The notes under the pieces: model-generated | The model's input: the letters and a program-made list of their open reading frames with translations, nothing else | Databases searched by the model: none | What the model was told of the DNA's origin: nothing | NCBI GenBank assembly: GCA_013141075.1 | Contig: JABFRQ010000005.1 | Location: 124,001-188,000 of the forward strand | Direction of reading: 5' to 3' | Length of the DNA: 64,000 bases | Source: Methylotenera sp. | Lineage (GTDB): Bacteria; Pseudomonadota; Gammaproteobacteria; Burkholderiales; Methylophilaceae | Part shown: positions 1-10,439 of the stretch, one piece after another | Position numbering within the stretch: position 1 is the stretch's first letter | Layout of the letters: every line of letters begins with the position of its first letter | Position numbers and translations under genes: made by a program

Positions 1-1
1 A

Positions 2-886
2 GTGATTATCAAGGCGGCTGGTGGTGGTGGTGGGCGCGGTATGCGAGTTGTGCATACTGAGGCTGCGTTAATTGCCTCTGTCAATATGACCAAAGCAGAA
101 GCGCAAGCAGCGTTTGGTAACCCTGTGGTTTATATGGAAAAATACTTAGAAAAGCCGCGCCATATTGAGATTCAAATATTGGCCGACCAACATGGCAATG
201 CGGTATATTTGGGCGAACGTGATTGCTCGATGCAACGCCGCCATCAAAAAATTATTGAAGAAGCGCCAGCGCCGCTTTTAAACACTAAGTTACGCGACAA
301 AATTGGCGAGCGCTGTGCTGAAGCTTGCCGAAAAATTAACTATCGTGGTGCAGGCACATTTGAATTTTTGTACGAAAACAACGAGTTTTATTTCATTGAA
401 ATGAACACCCGCCTACAAGTGGAGCACACCGTTACCGAAATGATTACGGGCATTGATTTAGTGCAACAACAAATTTTTGTAGCCTCTGGTGAAAAGCTTA
501 AGTTTAAACAAAAAGACATTGTGCTTAAAGGTCATGCCATTGAATGCCGCCTGAATGCTGAAGATCCATACACCTTTGTACCTTCTCCTGGCAAAATTCA
601 AACATTTCACATGCCAGGCGGCCCTGGCGTGCGCATTGATACCCATGCTTATGCAGGTTACACAGTGCCACAACATTACGACTCTATGATAGGCAAGCTC
701 ATTACTTATGGTGACACGCGTGACCAAGCCATTGCGCGCATGCGCATTGCTTTATCTGAAATGATGATAGGTGGCATTAGCACTAATATTGCCCTACACG
801 CCGATTTAATGGCAGATGCAGCATTTCATGCAGGCGGCACAAGCATTCATTATCTAGAGCAAAAACTAGGCATTTACAATAAATAA
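2..886 (+). CDS. accC: Biotin carboxylase subunit of acetyl-CoA carboxylase (3' part)
   Basis: This is the C-terminal two thirds of biotin carboxylase, which carboxylates biotin on BCCP with ATP and bicarbonate in the first step of fatty acid synthesis. The window opens inside the gene. The visible frame starts in the ATP-grasp glycine-rich loop ([12 protein letters not shown]) and continues through [14 protein letters not shown], the [16 protein letters not shown] active-site segment and the biotin carboxylase C-terminal domain. About 150 N-terminal residues of the usual ~447 are missing, so the GTG at base 2 is not the true start. The stop TAA overlaps the ATG of prmA (TAATG), which implies translational coupling. 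Confidence 0.97.
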   Translation: MIIKAAGGGGGRGMRVVHTEAALIASVNMTKAEAQAAFGNPVVYMEKYLEKPRHIEIQILADQHGNAVYLGERDCSMQRRHQKIIEEAPAPLLNTKLRDKIGERCAEACRKINYRGAGTFEFLYENNEFYFIEMNTRLQVEHTVTEMITGIDLVQQQIFVASGEKLKFKQKDIVLKGHAIECRLNAEDPYTFVPSPGKIQTFHMPGGPGVRIDTHAYAGYTVPQHYDSMIGKLITYGDTRDQAIARMRIALSEMMIGGISTNIALHADLMADAAFHAGGTSIHYLEQKLGIYNK

Positions 887-1773
887 TGGCGTGGGTTTCA
901 CTAAAAATTGAAGCACAAGATAATACCGCTGATTTAATTAGCGATACGCTAATGGCGCAAGGCGCGCTTTCAGCCATTATTGAAGATGCGAATGCAGATA
1001 CACTTGATGAACAACCTATTTTCGGCGAGCCTGGTGACCCACCACCTGGCATTTGGCAACAAAATTTGGTTAGCGCTTTGTTTGATGAAGGCGTTGATGT
1101 TGCAAAAACCATTGCAGATTTACAACGCAAAACCAAACTTAACAACCTAAAATATTCAACAGAAATTATTCAAGAGCAAGACTGGGTACGCGCTACGCAA
1201 AGCCAATTTGAACCGATTAAAATTACCGATAATTTATGGATAGTGCCCACTTGGCACAGCGCGCCTAATGTTGATGCCATTAACATTGTGCTAGACCCTG
1301 GTTTAGCGTTTGGCACAGGTAGCCACCCAACAACGCATTTATGTTTGGCATGGCTTACGCAAACCGTTGCACCGCAAAATTCCGTGCTTGATTACGGCTG
1401 TGGTTCAGGCATTTTAGCCATTGCGGCTAAAAAACTTGGTGCTTCGCTGGTTGTAGGCACAGACATTGATGCACAAGCCATACAATCTAGCTTATATAAC
1501 GCTGAACAAAATAATGTGGAAGCTGAGTTTTATCATGCCAGTAAATATCAAGGCCAAGAGTTTGATATAGTTGTGGCCAACATTTTATCAAGCGCGCTAA
1601 GTGTGCTTGCCCCAGCCTTGGCAAAATCATGTAAATCTGGCGGTAAAATTGCATTATCTGGCATTTTAAAAGAGCAAGCAGAAGACGTTTCTGCCATTTA
1701 TGCCCAATGGTTTACTATGCAAGCACCTCAATTTATGGATGCTTGGGTATTGCTTACTGGTACTAAAAAATAG
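886..1773 (+). CDS. prmA: Ribosomal protein L11 methyltransferase
   Basis: PrmA trimethylates ribosomal protein L11 using S-adenosylmethionine. The 295-residue length matches the family. An N-terminal substrate-binding domain is followed by the LAFGTGSHPTTHLCL signature, the SAM-binding loop LDYGCGSGILAIAAKKLG and the VVANIL catalytic-region motif. The start codon overlaps the accC stop by one base, so the two genes are read as one operon. The accC-prmA pairing is common in proteobacteria. Confidence 0.97.
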   Translation: MAWVSLKIEAQDNTADLISDTLMAQGALSAIIEDANADTLDEQPIFGEPGDPPPGIWQQNLVSALFDEGVDVAKTIADLQRKTKLNNLKYSTEIIQEQDWVRATQSQFEPIKITDNLWIVPTWHSAPNVDAINIVLDPGLAFGTGSHPTTHLCLAWLTQTVAPQNSVLDYGCGSGILAIAAKKLGASLVVGTDIDAQAIQSSLYNAEQNNVEAEFYHASKYQGQEFDIVVANILSSALSVLAPALAKSCKSGGKIALSGILKEQAEDVSAIYAQWFTMQAPQFMDAWVLLTGTKK

Positions 1774-1794
1774 GGCTGGCAACAAATTTATATC

Positions 1795-2637
1795 ATGAGT
1801 TCAATCACCAACTGCCCTAACTGCCAAACGCAATTTGTTGTGACCGAAGAACAGCTTAGCCAGTTCGGCGGCAAAGTGCGCTGCGGTAGCTGCTTAAATG
1901 TGTTTAATGCAACCCAGCACATGGTAGCGCCTGCAGATTTAATTGATATCGCCCTAACAAGCGCCCCCGCCAATGAAGATGAAGCTCCAACCACACCCGA
2001 TATTGAAGCTCACAAAGAAGCTGAGCGCCGTACTCGTGTAATTGATGCAGGCGAATTTGAAGTTGATACAATTCAAGAGCAGTCACAAGAGCCGTCTTTT
2101 TCTTTTGGCAATACAATCGGCGATATTCTCAAATTTGATAAACCAACTAGGCGTAAAAGAGCTTTTTCTAACGAGTTTTTAGGTTTAATTTGTTTTGTTT
2201 TACTGCTCGCCGCTATTGTGCAAAGTATTTATTTTTTACGCACAGAAATCACCACTTTTTACCCTGAAACCAAGCCATATTTATTGCTAGCTTGTGAAAA
2301 AATTAACTGCACTATTGATTTACCCAAACAAATTGAACTGATTGTCATTGATGATTCTGATATGCAAGAAGACGCTGAATCCTCAGGTTTAATGCGTCTA
2401 TCAAGCACTTTAATCAACCAAGCGGGTTTTAACCAAGCTTACCCAAATTTAGAACTCACCTTGACTGACACTGAAGATATCCCTAAATTAAGACGCATAT
2501 TTAAGCCCAATGAATATCTGCCGACGAAAACAGATATTGCAAAAGGCCTAGCAGCAAGTGAAGAAATTAAAGTCAAATTAGCTATTACCACCGCTGGTGA
2601 AGTAGTTGCTGGCTATCGTTTAGCCGTAAATTACTAA
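1795..2637 (+). CDS. Zinc-ribbon, single-pass membrane protein (DUF3426)
   Basis: The N-terminus (residues 1-38) is an MJ0042-type zinc ribbon with two CxxC pairs (NCPNCQTQF and RCGSCLNVF). A low-complexity acidic linker follows, then one transmembrane helix near residues 124-145 (FLGLICFVLLLAAIVQSIYFL), then a DUF3426 C-terminal domain predicted outside the cytoplasm. The gene lies 21 bp after prmA in the same direction and is probably co-transcribed with it; DUF3426 proteins often follow prmA in betaproteobacteria. The molecular function is unknown. Confidence 0.85.
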   Translation: MSSITNCPNCQTQFVVTEEQLSQFGGKVRCGSCLNVFNATQHMVAPADLIDIALTSAPANEDEAPTTPDIEAHKEAERRTRVIDAGEFEVDTIQEQSQEPSFSFGNTIGDILKFDKPTRRKRAFSNEFLGLICFVLLLAAIVQSIYFLRTEITTFYPETKPYLLLACEKINCTIDLPKQIELIVIDDSDMQEDAESSGLMRLSSTLINQAGFNQAYPNLELTLTDTEDIPKLRRIFKPNEYLPTKTDIAKGLAASEEIKVKLAITTAGEVVAGYRLAVNY

Positions 2638-2665
2638 ACTATCGCTGCAACTTCAATAGTATTTC

Positions 2666-2680
2666 TAATGAAAATCATTA
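2666..2680. promoter_or_regulatory. Fur-box-like palindrome upstream of pqqA
   Basis: TAATGA-AAA-TCATTA is a perfect 6-bp inverted repeat. Over 19 bases it matches about 14 positions of the classical Fur box (GATAATGATAATCATTATC). It lies about 115 bp upstream of pqqA and just after the DUF3426 gene. Regulation by Fur is inference from similarity only. Confidence 0.35.
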
Positions 2681-2793
2681 GGCGCATTTAGTCAGTTTAC
2701 ATAGCTCAGTTTTAAAACTGTTCTGTATTATTCAAGTCATAGATTGTGTACGACTTAATTTAAACCGTGTTATAACTTACTAGGAGATTTATC

Positions 2794-2865
2794 ATGTGGA
2801 CAACACCAGCAGCTACAGAAATGCGTTTTGGCTTTGAAGTAACAATGTACGTAATGAATAAATAG
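2794..2865 (+). CDS. pqqA: PQQ precursor peptide PqqA
   Basis: This 23-residue peptide starts MWTTPAATEMRFGFEVTMY. It is the precursor from which the Glu and Tyr that become pyrroloquinoline quinone are excised and cross-linked. The conserved E15-V-T-M-Y19 core is intact and at the canonical spacing. A strong ribosome site (AGGAG) sits 6 bp upstream. The gene is too short for the ORF track. It stands alone: pqqB-E are not in the window, and two terminators follow directly. PQQ is the cofactor of methanol dehydrogenase, which fits a methylotroph. Orphan extra pqqA copies are known in methylotrophs, and this looks like one. Confidence 0.93.
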   Translation: MWTTPAATEMRFGFEVTMYVMNK

Positions 2866-2893
2866 TTTTAAAAATAAGTTAATTCTTATTTAA

Positions 2894-2952
2894 AAAAGGC
2901 GCCTAGTGCGCCTTTTAATTTAGGCGCACCAATCAATGGTCGCGCCTTTTTT
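2894..2952 (+). terminator. Tandem Rho-independent terminators after pqqA
   Basis: The first hairpin, AAAAGGCGC-ctagt-GCGCCTTTT (2894-2916), starts 28 bases after the pqqA stop. A second hairpin, AGGCGC/GCGCCT (2922-2947), has an ACC/GGT extension with one bulge and runs into TTTTTT. Together they isolate the short pqqA transcript. Confidence 0.8.
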
Positions 2953-3031
2953 ATGGGCGAAAATAATGCAATATTTTTTGCACAAATTATTGTTTTTTGC
3001 ATGTGCTCAAGGTTAATGCTCTGAGAGCCGC

Positions 3032-3037
3032 TATAAT
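3032..3037 (+). promoter_or_regulatory. Unassigned TATAAT element in the pqqA-oxyR gap
   Basis: A perfect -10 hexamer lies in the gap between the pqqA terminators and the convergent oxyR 3' end. No clear -35 box was seen and no gene follows on this strand. A short TGCC/GGCA hairpin begins about four bases downstream. It may drive a small RNA or be chance; nothing else was seen in 2953-3141. Confidence 0.25.
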
Positions 3038-3141
3038 ACTGCCTCGCAGGGCATCATTTTTCTCTCGGGCGTGATTCGCATGTTTTCAGCAGAGGTTTTT
3101 ACTTTAAATATCTAACGTTTTCCGCTCTAGCTTAGCTCTTT

Positions 3142-4044
3142 TTATGCAATCAATTTCATGTAATCAGAATGTATGTCGTTAATCGCCCCTGCAATTTTTT
3201 CTACCGCCTCTAAGCGCACAAAACTTTTGCGCCAAACAATGGCAATGCGTCTTGTGGGCGCGGGTGCAATAAATGGAATCACTTTAATCAGCGGGTTATT
3301 ATAGCGTGCTGCCGTGGCCGAGCATGGCAACACGGTGATACCCAAATTTGATGCCACCATATTGCGTATGGTTTCTAGCGAATTCCCTTGTAACACCTCG
3401 CCCTTGCGCGACAATTCTGGGCAGGCTTGCGTGACTTGGTTACTAAAACAATGGCCGCTATTGAGTAGCAGTACTTTTTCTTCAGATAGTTCTTCTGGGC
3501 GAATGTGTTTACGTTGCGCCCAATGATGATTGCTCGGTACCACTACATCAAACTCTTCGTCATACAAAGCGCGATATTGCAGGCCTGGCACATCAAAAGG
3601 TAGCGCAATAATCGCCACATCAATCACGCCATTTTTAAGCTGAACTTCTAAATTAGCCGTTAAATTTTCTTCTACTTCTAGCGGCATATCTGGCGCGGTT
3701 TTACGCAAAATTGGGATAATTTCTGGCAATAAATACGGGCCAATTGAATGGATTAAACCAAGCTTTAATGTGCCTTTCAGCTGATTTTTGCCTAGCTCTG
3801 CCAGCTGCCTAATTTGCAAGGCTTCTTCTAGCACTCTTGACGCTTGCAATACGATTTTTTCGCCTATTTCTGTCATGCTCACATCAGAGCGGCTGCGCTC
3901 AAAAATAATGATATTTAACTCTTCTTCTAGCTTTTTAATGGCCAAGCTTAAGGCGGGCTGCGTCACAAAGCATTTTTCCGCCGCACGCCTAAAATTATGC
4001 TCTTGCGCCACGGCAACTATAAATTTTAATTCTGTTAAAGTCAT
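3142..4044 (-). CDS. oxyR: Hydrogen-peroxide sensing LysR-type activator OxyR
   Basis: This is a 300-residue LysR-family regulator with an N-terminal winged HTH (MTLTELKFIVAVAQEHNFRR) and a periplasmic-binding-protein-like sensor domain. With the start chosen here (ATG at 4044, not the upstream ORF start at 4140) the two redox cysteines in GHCFSNQVTQAC fall at exactly positions 199 and 208, as in E. coli OxyR. That supports both the identity and the start. It is divergent from katG, the classic OxyR target. Confidence 0.93.
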   Translation of the reverse strand: MTLTELKFIVAVAQEHNFRRAAEKCFVTQPALSLAIKKLEEELNIIIFERSRSDVSMTEIGEKIVLQASRVLEEALQIRQLAELGKNQLKGTLKLGLIHSIGPYLLPEIIPILRKTAPDMPLEVEENLTANLEVQLKNGVIDVAIIALPFDVPGLQYRALYDEEFDVVVPSNHHWAQRKHIRPEELSEEKVLLLNSGHCFSNQVTQACPELSRKGEVLQGNSLETIRNMVASNLGITVLPCSATAARYNNPLIKVIPFIAPAPTRRIAIVWRKSFVRLEAVEKIAGAINDIHSDYMKLIA

Positions 4045-4060
4045 CTGCAAATCATACAAC

Positions 4061-4077
4061 GATAAATTAAATTTATC
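4061..4077. promoter_or_regulatory. Candidate OxyR operator
   Basis: GATAAAT-taa-ATTTATC is a perfect 7-bp inverted repeat 16 bp upstream of the oxyR start, in the oxyR-katG divergent region. It fits the T-N11-A pattern of LysR-type sites. Further A/T-rich ATA/TAT half-sites follow toward katG. Assignment to OxyR is by position. Confidence 0.45.
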
Positions 4078-4257
4078 AACACTATCAAAACATACAATTA
4101 TACATATCAAACTTAGCACTCTAATATGCATCCTATACATCGTTATTGATGATAATTTAAGAGTAAATCATGATAAAAGTTATTTTAGAAAGTACACGCC
4201 AAGTATTTATCGAAATGCTGGCCGATTTTGCAGCAAGTAATTAATTGATATTTATAG

Positions 4258-6468
<2,211 letters not shown>

Positions 6469-6484
6469 TTGCTAATTCAAGCTT

Positions 6485-6513
6485 AAAAAAGCCCGCAATA
6501 GTGCGGGCTTTTT
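6485..6513 (+). terminator. Rho-independent terminator of katG
   Basis: A strong stem AAAAAGCCCGC/GCGGGCTTTTT with loop aatagt lies 17 bases after the katG stop, with a T-run on its 3' side. Confidence 0.9.
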
Positions 6514-6597
6514 AATTTGTAAGTTTTTATATGCGTTTGTGACTAATTCATATATTTATCACCTAAAATAACCTAATTAAACTCTATGGAAATCAAA

Positions 6598-6762
6598 ATG
6601 AAAACATGGCAATGCGTAGTATGCGGTTTAATTTATGAAGAAGAAAAAGGCTGGCCTGAAGATGGCATAGCCGCTGGCACCCGTTGGGAAGACGTGCCAG
6701 CAGATTGGAAATGCCCAGAATGTGGCGTAAGCAAAGCTGAGTTTGAGATGGTGGAGTTTTAA
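6598..6762 (+). CDS. Rubredoxin
   Basis: This 54-residue one-iron electron carrier is too short for the ORF track. Both Cys knuckles are visible (WQCVVCGLIY and WKCPECGVSK), with the conserved GWPEDGIAAGTRWEDVPADW segment between them. The start at 6598 (MKTWQC) matches the usual rubredoxin N-terminus and has GGA 9 bases upstream; an in-frame ATG at 6586 would add four residues. It probably passes electrons to oxygenases or peroxide-reducing enzymes. Lying after katG, it may belong to oxidative-stress handling, though katG has its own terminator. Confidence 0.95.
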   Translation: MKTWQCVVCGLIYEEEKGWPEDGIAAGTRWEDVPADWKCPECGVSKAEFEMVEF

Positions 6763-6791
6763 CGCCTATACTCTCCCGAGAGATTTTTATG

Positions 6792-6826
6792 CCTCTGAGA
6801 GCCACCTAGAGCGCGGCTCTCAGAGG
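6792..6826. repeat. 12-bp perfect inverted repeat downstream of rubredoxin
   Basis: CCTCTGAGAGCC and its exact complement GGCTCTCAGAGG flank an 11-base loop. No T-run follows, so it is not a standard terminator. The rest of the gap to hflX (6827-6982) shows no gene. Confidence 0.6.
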
Positions 6827-6982
6827 TGGTCGGTTGATGTAGTGTTAATTTGATTAAAAAAATAAGCAATTATTGTCAGCGTTTTAGCTGTGTGATTATT
6901 GCTCCATTTCACTGTAATACGCAAAAGTGCGCTTACTTTTCAGGTACTATCCTGACTTCACTCATCCACCTGCAATTTTCCC

Positions 6983-8302
6983 ATGCAAACTGAAACAAAA
7001 GAAAACCCCAATTACGCCGTTGTGGCGGCTGTTCAGCTACCTAGCGTTACTGACCTTGAATTTAACGCTTCACTCAACGAGTTGCGCGAGTTAGCTAAAA
7101 CGCTGGGCTACACCGTGGTTAAAACATTCATTCAAAAGCGCGCTGGCTTTGACATGAAAGCTTACCTTGGCATAGGCAAGCAGCAAGAAATTCGTGAATA
7201 CGTGAATCACGAAACCGCAGTTGAGGCAGACCAACACAATTTTGAAATTAACACGCTATTAGTTGACCATGAAATTTCACCCTCGCAAGCGCGTAATTTA
7301 GAGCTTGAAGTAGGCTGCATTGTGATGGATCGTACCATGGTGATTTTAGAAATTTTTCACCGCAACGCACGCTCACGCGCCGCAAAAGCACAAGTAGAAA
7401 TCGCCCGCCTTGGCTACATGGCACCGCGCCTGCGTGAAGCCGCCAAGCTCGCTGGCTCACAAGGCCGCCAACGTAGCGGCGAAGGCGGCCGTGGCGCGGG
7501 CGAATCGCAAACTGAACTTGATAAACGCAAAATTCGCGACCGCATTGCCGAACTACAACTAGAAATTGTAGCCATGGAAGCCGAACGCAAAACCCAAAGC
7601 GCACGGCGGCATGGGCAACAAAATTCCACTAGCGTGGCGCTGGTGGGCTACACCAACGCGGGTAAATCTACCTTAATGCGCGCACTCACAGGCAGCGAAG
7701 TGCTGGTGGCCAACAAACTATTCGCCACACTAGACACCACCGTGCGTGCGCTGCACCCAGAGAGCGTGCCGCGCGTGCTGGTGAGTGACACCGTCGGCTT
7801 TATTAAAAACCTGCCACACGGCCTTGTAGCCTCGTTTAAATCCACCTTAGATGAAGCCTTAGACGCCGCGCTACTGCTACACGTAATTGACGCCAGCGAC
7901 CCAGGCTTTGAACGCCAACTTGAAGTAACCAATGAAGTGCTAGATGATATTGGCGCAAATGTTGTACCGCGTATTAAAATTTTCAACAAATTTGACTTTG
8001 TAGGCGACGAAACCGCACAAGCCGAATGCGAAGCGGCCTTAAAAGCAAAATACCCAGATTGCATAGTCATGAGCGCCCGCAGGCCAGACGATGTAGCCAA
8101 ACTACACCAAATAATCGTCACGTTTTTTCAGCAAGATTTAATAGAAGCCGAGCTTTTTTTACCATGGACAGCCCAACAACACCGTGGCGAAATCTACGCC
8201 AACTGCCAAGTGCTAGAAGAACATTCAGACGAAGCAGGCGCGTATTTTAAAGTGCGCGGTGAAGTGAATGTGGTGAATAAACTGCGCGAGAAACTTAACT
8301 AA
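6983..8302 (+). CDS. hflX: Ribosome-associated GTPase HflX
   Basis: HflX is a GTPase that binds the 50S subunit and can split or rescue stalled ribosomes. The 439-residue protein has an N-terminal HflX domain, the glycine/arginine-rich GRGAGESQTELDKR linker, and a GTPase domain with P-loop VGYTNAGKSTLMRAL, G3 DTVGFI and G4 NKFD. It is often found after hfq; here it stands alone, with a block of repeats after it. Confidence 0.96.
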   Translation: MQTETKENPNYAVVAAVQLPSVTDLEFNASLNELRELAKTLGYTVVKTFIQKRAGFDMKAYLGIGKQQEIREYVNHETAVEADQHNFEINTLLVDHEISPSQARNLELEVGCIVMDRTMVILEIFHRNARSRAAKAQVEIARLGYMAPRLREAAKLAGSQGRQRSGEGGRGAGESQTELDKRKIRDRIAELQLEIVAMEAERKTQSARRHGQQNSTSVALVGYTNAGKSTLMRALTGSEVLVANKLFATLDTTVRALHPESVPRVLVSDTVGFIKNLPHGLVASFKSTLDEALDAALLLHVIDASDPGFERQLEVTNEVLDDIGANVVPRIKIFNKFDFVGDETAQAECEAALKAKYPDCIVMSARRPDDVAKLHQIIVTFFQQDLIEAELFLPWTAQQHRGEIYANCQVLEEHSDEAGAYFKVRGEVNVVNKLREKLN

Positions 8303-8315
8303 GCGCAAAAAAATC

Positions 8316-8384
8316 ATCGTCATTGCGAGTGTAGCACGGCAATCTGAAAGTGTTAGATTGCCGCGCTACGCTCGCAATGACGAT
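8316..8384. repeat. Palindromic repeat family A, copy 1
   Basis: An extragenic palindrome with arms ATCGTCATTGCGAG...CTCGCAATGACGAT and an inner AGATTGCCGCGCTACGCTCG arm. It is the first of four related copies (others at 52,021, 52,679 and 59,778). Arms differ between copies, partly with pairing kept. It lies directly after hflX. Confidence 0.85.
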
Positions 8385-8405
8385 TAAATATGCTAAAACA
8401 GATGT

Positions 8406-8443
8406 CCTGCGAGGCAGTATCCATGCGGCTTGCAGAGCATGTG
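8406..8443. repeat. Palindromic repeat family C, intergenic copy
   Basis: This 38-bp segment (CCTGCGAGGCAGTATCCATG...) matches 30 of 38 positions with 55,312-55,349 inside the MmeI-like gene. Most differences fall in the hairpin loop and stem, with CATGC/GCATG arms kept in this copy. Confidence 0.6.
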
Positions 8444-8484
8444 TTTTTGATGATATTTTAAATCTAAGTAAAAAAATTAAAGTT

Positions 8485-8560
8485 GTAGGGCGGACTCGCG
8501 AAGCAGTCCGCCGTATGTTTGGTAAAAGCATACGGCGCACCGTAAACGGGTGTGCCCTAC
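8485..8560. repeat. Cloverleaf-like palindromic repeat
   Basis: The outer arms GTAGGGC/GCCCTAC enclose three inner inverted repeats: GGACT/AGTCC, CGCCGTATG/CATACGGCG and CACC/GGTG. The arrangement folds as a multi-branched structure. No second copy was seen in this window. With the two preceding repeats it fills the 290-base hflX-PIN gap. Confidence 0.65.
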
Positions 8561-8593
8561 GTGCTAATGGTAGCTACGGGATAAAGTCTAAGA

Positions 8594-9103
8594 TCAAAAT
8601 ATCTTTTGGTTAAATTTGAATTTTTCTTTTGTTAACCAACTCTCTGTGAAATTCTGTTTCATTGGTTGTTTTAAGCTTAATTTCAGATGCTTTGACATAG
8701 CTTCCAATGAAACTATGCCTTCACCCCATCCACAAGTACATGCATATTTAATTGCGGCTTTATCTGGGCTATTAAGAAACCAGATTTTTTTATCAATCAT
8801 ATGCGCATATATAATTAATGCCTTTTCTCCATCATCTAGCGGAAGGCTTTTGGGATTGTTCATATCAAATTCAATAACCTGCATATCACTAATCATTTCT
8901 ATATGCTTGAATGTAATCTTTAATTCAGATTCGTCTATCGTCTGTTCTGGTCTTCTGTTCTGATACCCTGTCTGTGTTTCTTCAATAACCTTATCTACGG
9001 TATGCAAGCTAAAATACTCAGAAAGTGCCTTCCAGCAATTCACTCGATGGGCTTCCAAAATCACATTGGTATCTATCAGAACAATGTCGCCCTTTTTAAA
9101 CAA
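8594..9103 (-). CDS. PIN-domain protein (DUF4411-like)
   Basis: This 169-residue protein begins with a PIN-type nuclease strand and acidic residue (DIVLIDTNVILEA). Further acidic residues lie in the DDGEKALIIYA and WFLNSPDKAAIKYA regions, as expected for PIN metal ligands. It starts 12 bp after the stop of the HTH-ImmA gene and is co-transcribed with it. PIN genes paired with ImmA-like regulators are proposed toxin-antitoxin modules, with this gene the likely RNase toxin. Activity is inferred from the fold. Confidence 0.75.
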   Translation of the reverse strand: MFKKGDIVLIDTNVILEAHRVNCWKALSEYFSLHTVDKVIEETQTGYQNRRPEQTIDESELKITFKHIEMISDMQVIEFDMNNPKSLPLDDGEKALIIYAHMIDKKIWFLNSPDKAAIKYACTCGWGEGIVSLEAMSKHLKLSLKQPMKQNFTESWLTKEKFKFNQKIF

Positions 9104-9115
9104 TCTAAACCTATC

Positions 9116-10216
9116 TTATAAGTCAAATGGTGCGATTAATTGATAGCTTGAAAACAACGATTCCAAATCATCAATAGTTATTTGCAAAATATCGGCAACT
9201 TTTCGTACAGACATTTCACCATTTTCAATTGCCCAACCCAAACGCCTAACAAAGGCATCACTGAGAAAATTAGGCTTTTCATCAGGCAACTCAGTTTTGC
9301 AAGCTGAATCATCTATTTTGTTTGCTTCTAACGGCGAGAAGTATCCCAATGATTTCAGCCGCCATTTCATTGCTTGGCCGCTTACTTTAAAATGTGCTGC
9401 AGCCTCTTTAATCCATATCGGATTATCTTTTTGCGGCATACCTTTTACCTGAATATATTTCAAAATACTACTTTCAGGCATCAATAGTCCTGAAGCAAAC
9501 GCATCTGCCAACTGCTCAACTTTAGCCTTCTTAGACGGGTTGCTATCTTCAATATGCTCTGGTTGCATTCGCTCCCATGTAAGCAAGTGAAAAAATTCAT
9601 GCGCCAAATCGAAATTTCTGCGAACAAGAACTTCATTACGATTTATCATAATCGTATTCAAAGGTCCCAATTTACATGCAGCACCTGAAATGCCTTGCAC
9701 AGCATCAGTATGCAAAATCAGAATATCTAGCTTTTCATTTAATACGGATAAAAGCTTATGGGCTGGAACATCACCTAACTCAAGAGCGTTCGCCACATTG
9801 CTACCTTCAAGATAAGCCTCTTCAAATGTGCTATCTTTTCTGATGTCGATTTGGGTCAATGATGAGTTAACAGAGGCATTCATTAACTTACCAAGATAGC
9901 GATAAGTCGCAATCCACTTGCCAGCTTTTTGCTCAAACGCATTAATTGCTGACACCTCACATTGACTAGATTTACGCCAAGAAAAACTTGCTTCACCTGC
10001 CAACTCAAGCGGATCGGTAAAATATGAATGCGCTACGCCAAAAAATCTGGCCGCCGCCAAGAGCTCCTGGGGTTGAATAGCCCGATTACCTGACTCAAAC
10101 TCTGCCAAGCTCTGGCGATTATTCATCCCCATTTCTTTAGACAAGTCCTCTTGAGATACTTTGCGCGCCTCACGTAGGCGCAACAAACGCTTCCTAATTG
10201 TCAATTGCATTCCCAT
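9116..10216 (-). CDS. HTH regulator fused to ImmA/IrrE-like metalloprotease
   Basis: Residues ~5-65 form an XRE helix-turn-helix (RLREARKVSQEDLSKEMG). The C-terminal half carries a zinc-peptidase motif (LAHEFFHLLTWE) and the downstream QLADAFASGLLMPES segment typical of ImmA/IrrE. The start is set to ATG 10,216, which has GGGGGAG 7 bp upstream; the longer ORF start would run through the operator. It probably represses its own promoter through the 14-bp palindrome upstream and acts as antitoxin or regulator for the PIN gene. Confidence 0.85.
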   Translation of the reverse strand: MGMQLTIRKRLLRLREARKVSQEDLSKEMGMNNRQSLAEFESGNRAIQPQELLAAARFFGVAHSYFTDPLELAGEASFSWRKSSQCEVSAINAFEQKAGKWIATYRYLGKLMNASVNSSLTQIDIRKDSTFEEAYLEGSNVANALELGDVPAHKLLSVLNEKLDILILHTDAVQGISGAACKLGPLNTIMINRNEVLVRRNFDLAHEFFHLLTWERMQPEHIEDSNPSKKAKVEQLADAFASGLLMPESSILKYIQVKGMPQKDNPIWIKEAAAHFKVSGQAMKWRLKSLGYFSPLEANKIDDSACKTELPDEKPNFLSDAFVRRLGWAIENGEMSVRKVADILQITIDDLESLFSSYQLIAPFDL

Positions 10217-10222
10217 GATTTG

Positions 10223-10273
10223 GCTCCCCCATAACCCGATATTATATCTTGCAAATTTTAAATTTGCAAGATA
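10223..10273 (-). promoter_or_regulatory. Operator overlapping the promoter of the ImmA-PIN operon
   Basis: A perfect 14-bp inverted repeat (TATCTTGCAAATTT, one base, AAATTTGCAAGATA; 10,245-10,273) lies just upstream. On the minus strand it overlaps TTGCAA as -35, with a 17-base spacer to a perfect TATAAT -10. A repressor bound here would block RNA polymerase, so autoregulation by the HTH protein is likely. Confidence 0.8.
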
Positions 10274-10434
10274 AGTATGCCAAGCCAAATATTTCTTAGT
10301 TAATATGTACTTTAACTAACGTGTAATTACCAAATTGGCAAAAATACAACTGCCACTGGCATACAGATTTCCACGCTTTGAAACCGCCAAACAATGTATT
10401 TGCCGAACAGTAAAACTGATCTGTTACTTCAGAC

Positions 10435-10439
10435 ACTAC
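10435..10439. repeat. Target-site duplication, left (ACTAC)
   Basis: ACTAC lies immediately outside the left TGTCGAAT terminus and is repeated immediately outside the right terminus at 42,583-42,587. Five bases is the Tn7-family duplication length. The 10,289-10,434 flank to its left shows no gene. Confidence 0.92.

Noticed and set aside
3788-4240. 150-aa ORF opposite oxyR
   Set aside because: It is antisense to a confidently identified oxyR gene and has no recognisable motif.
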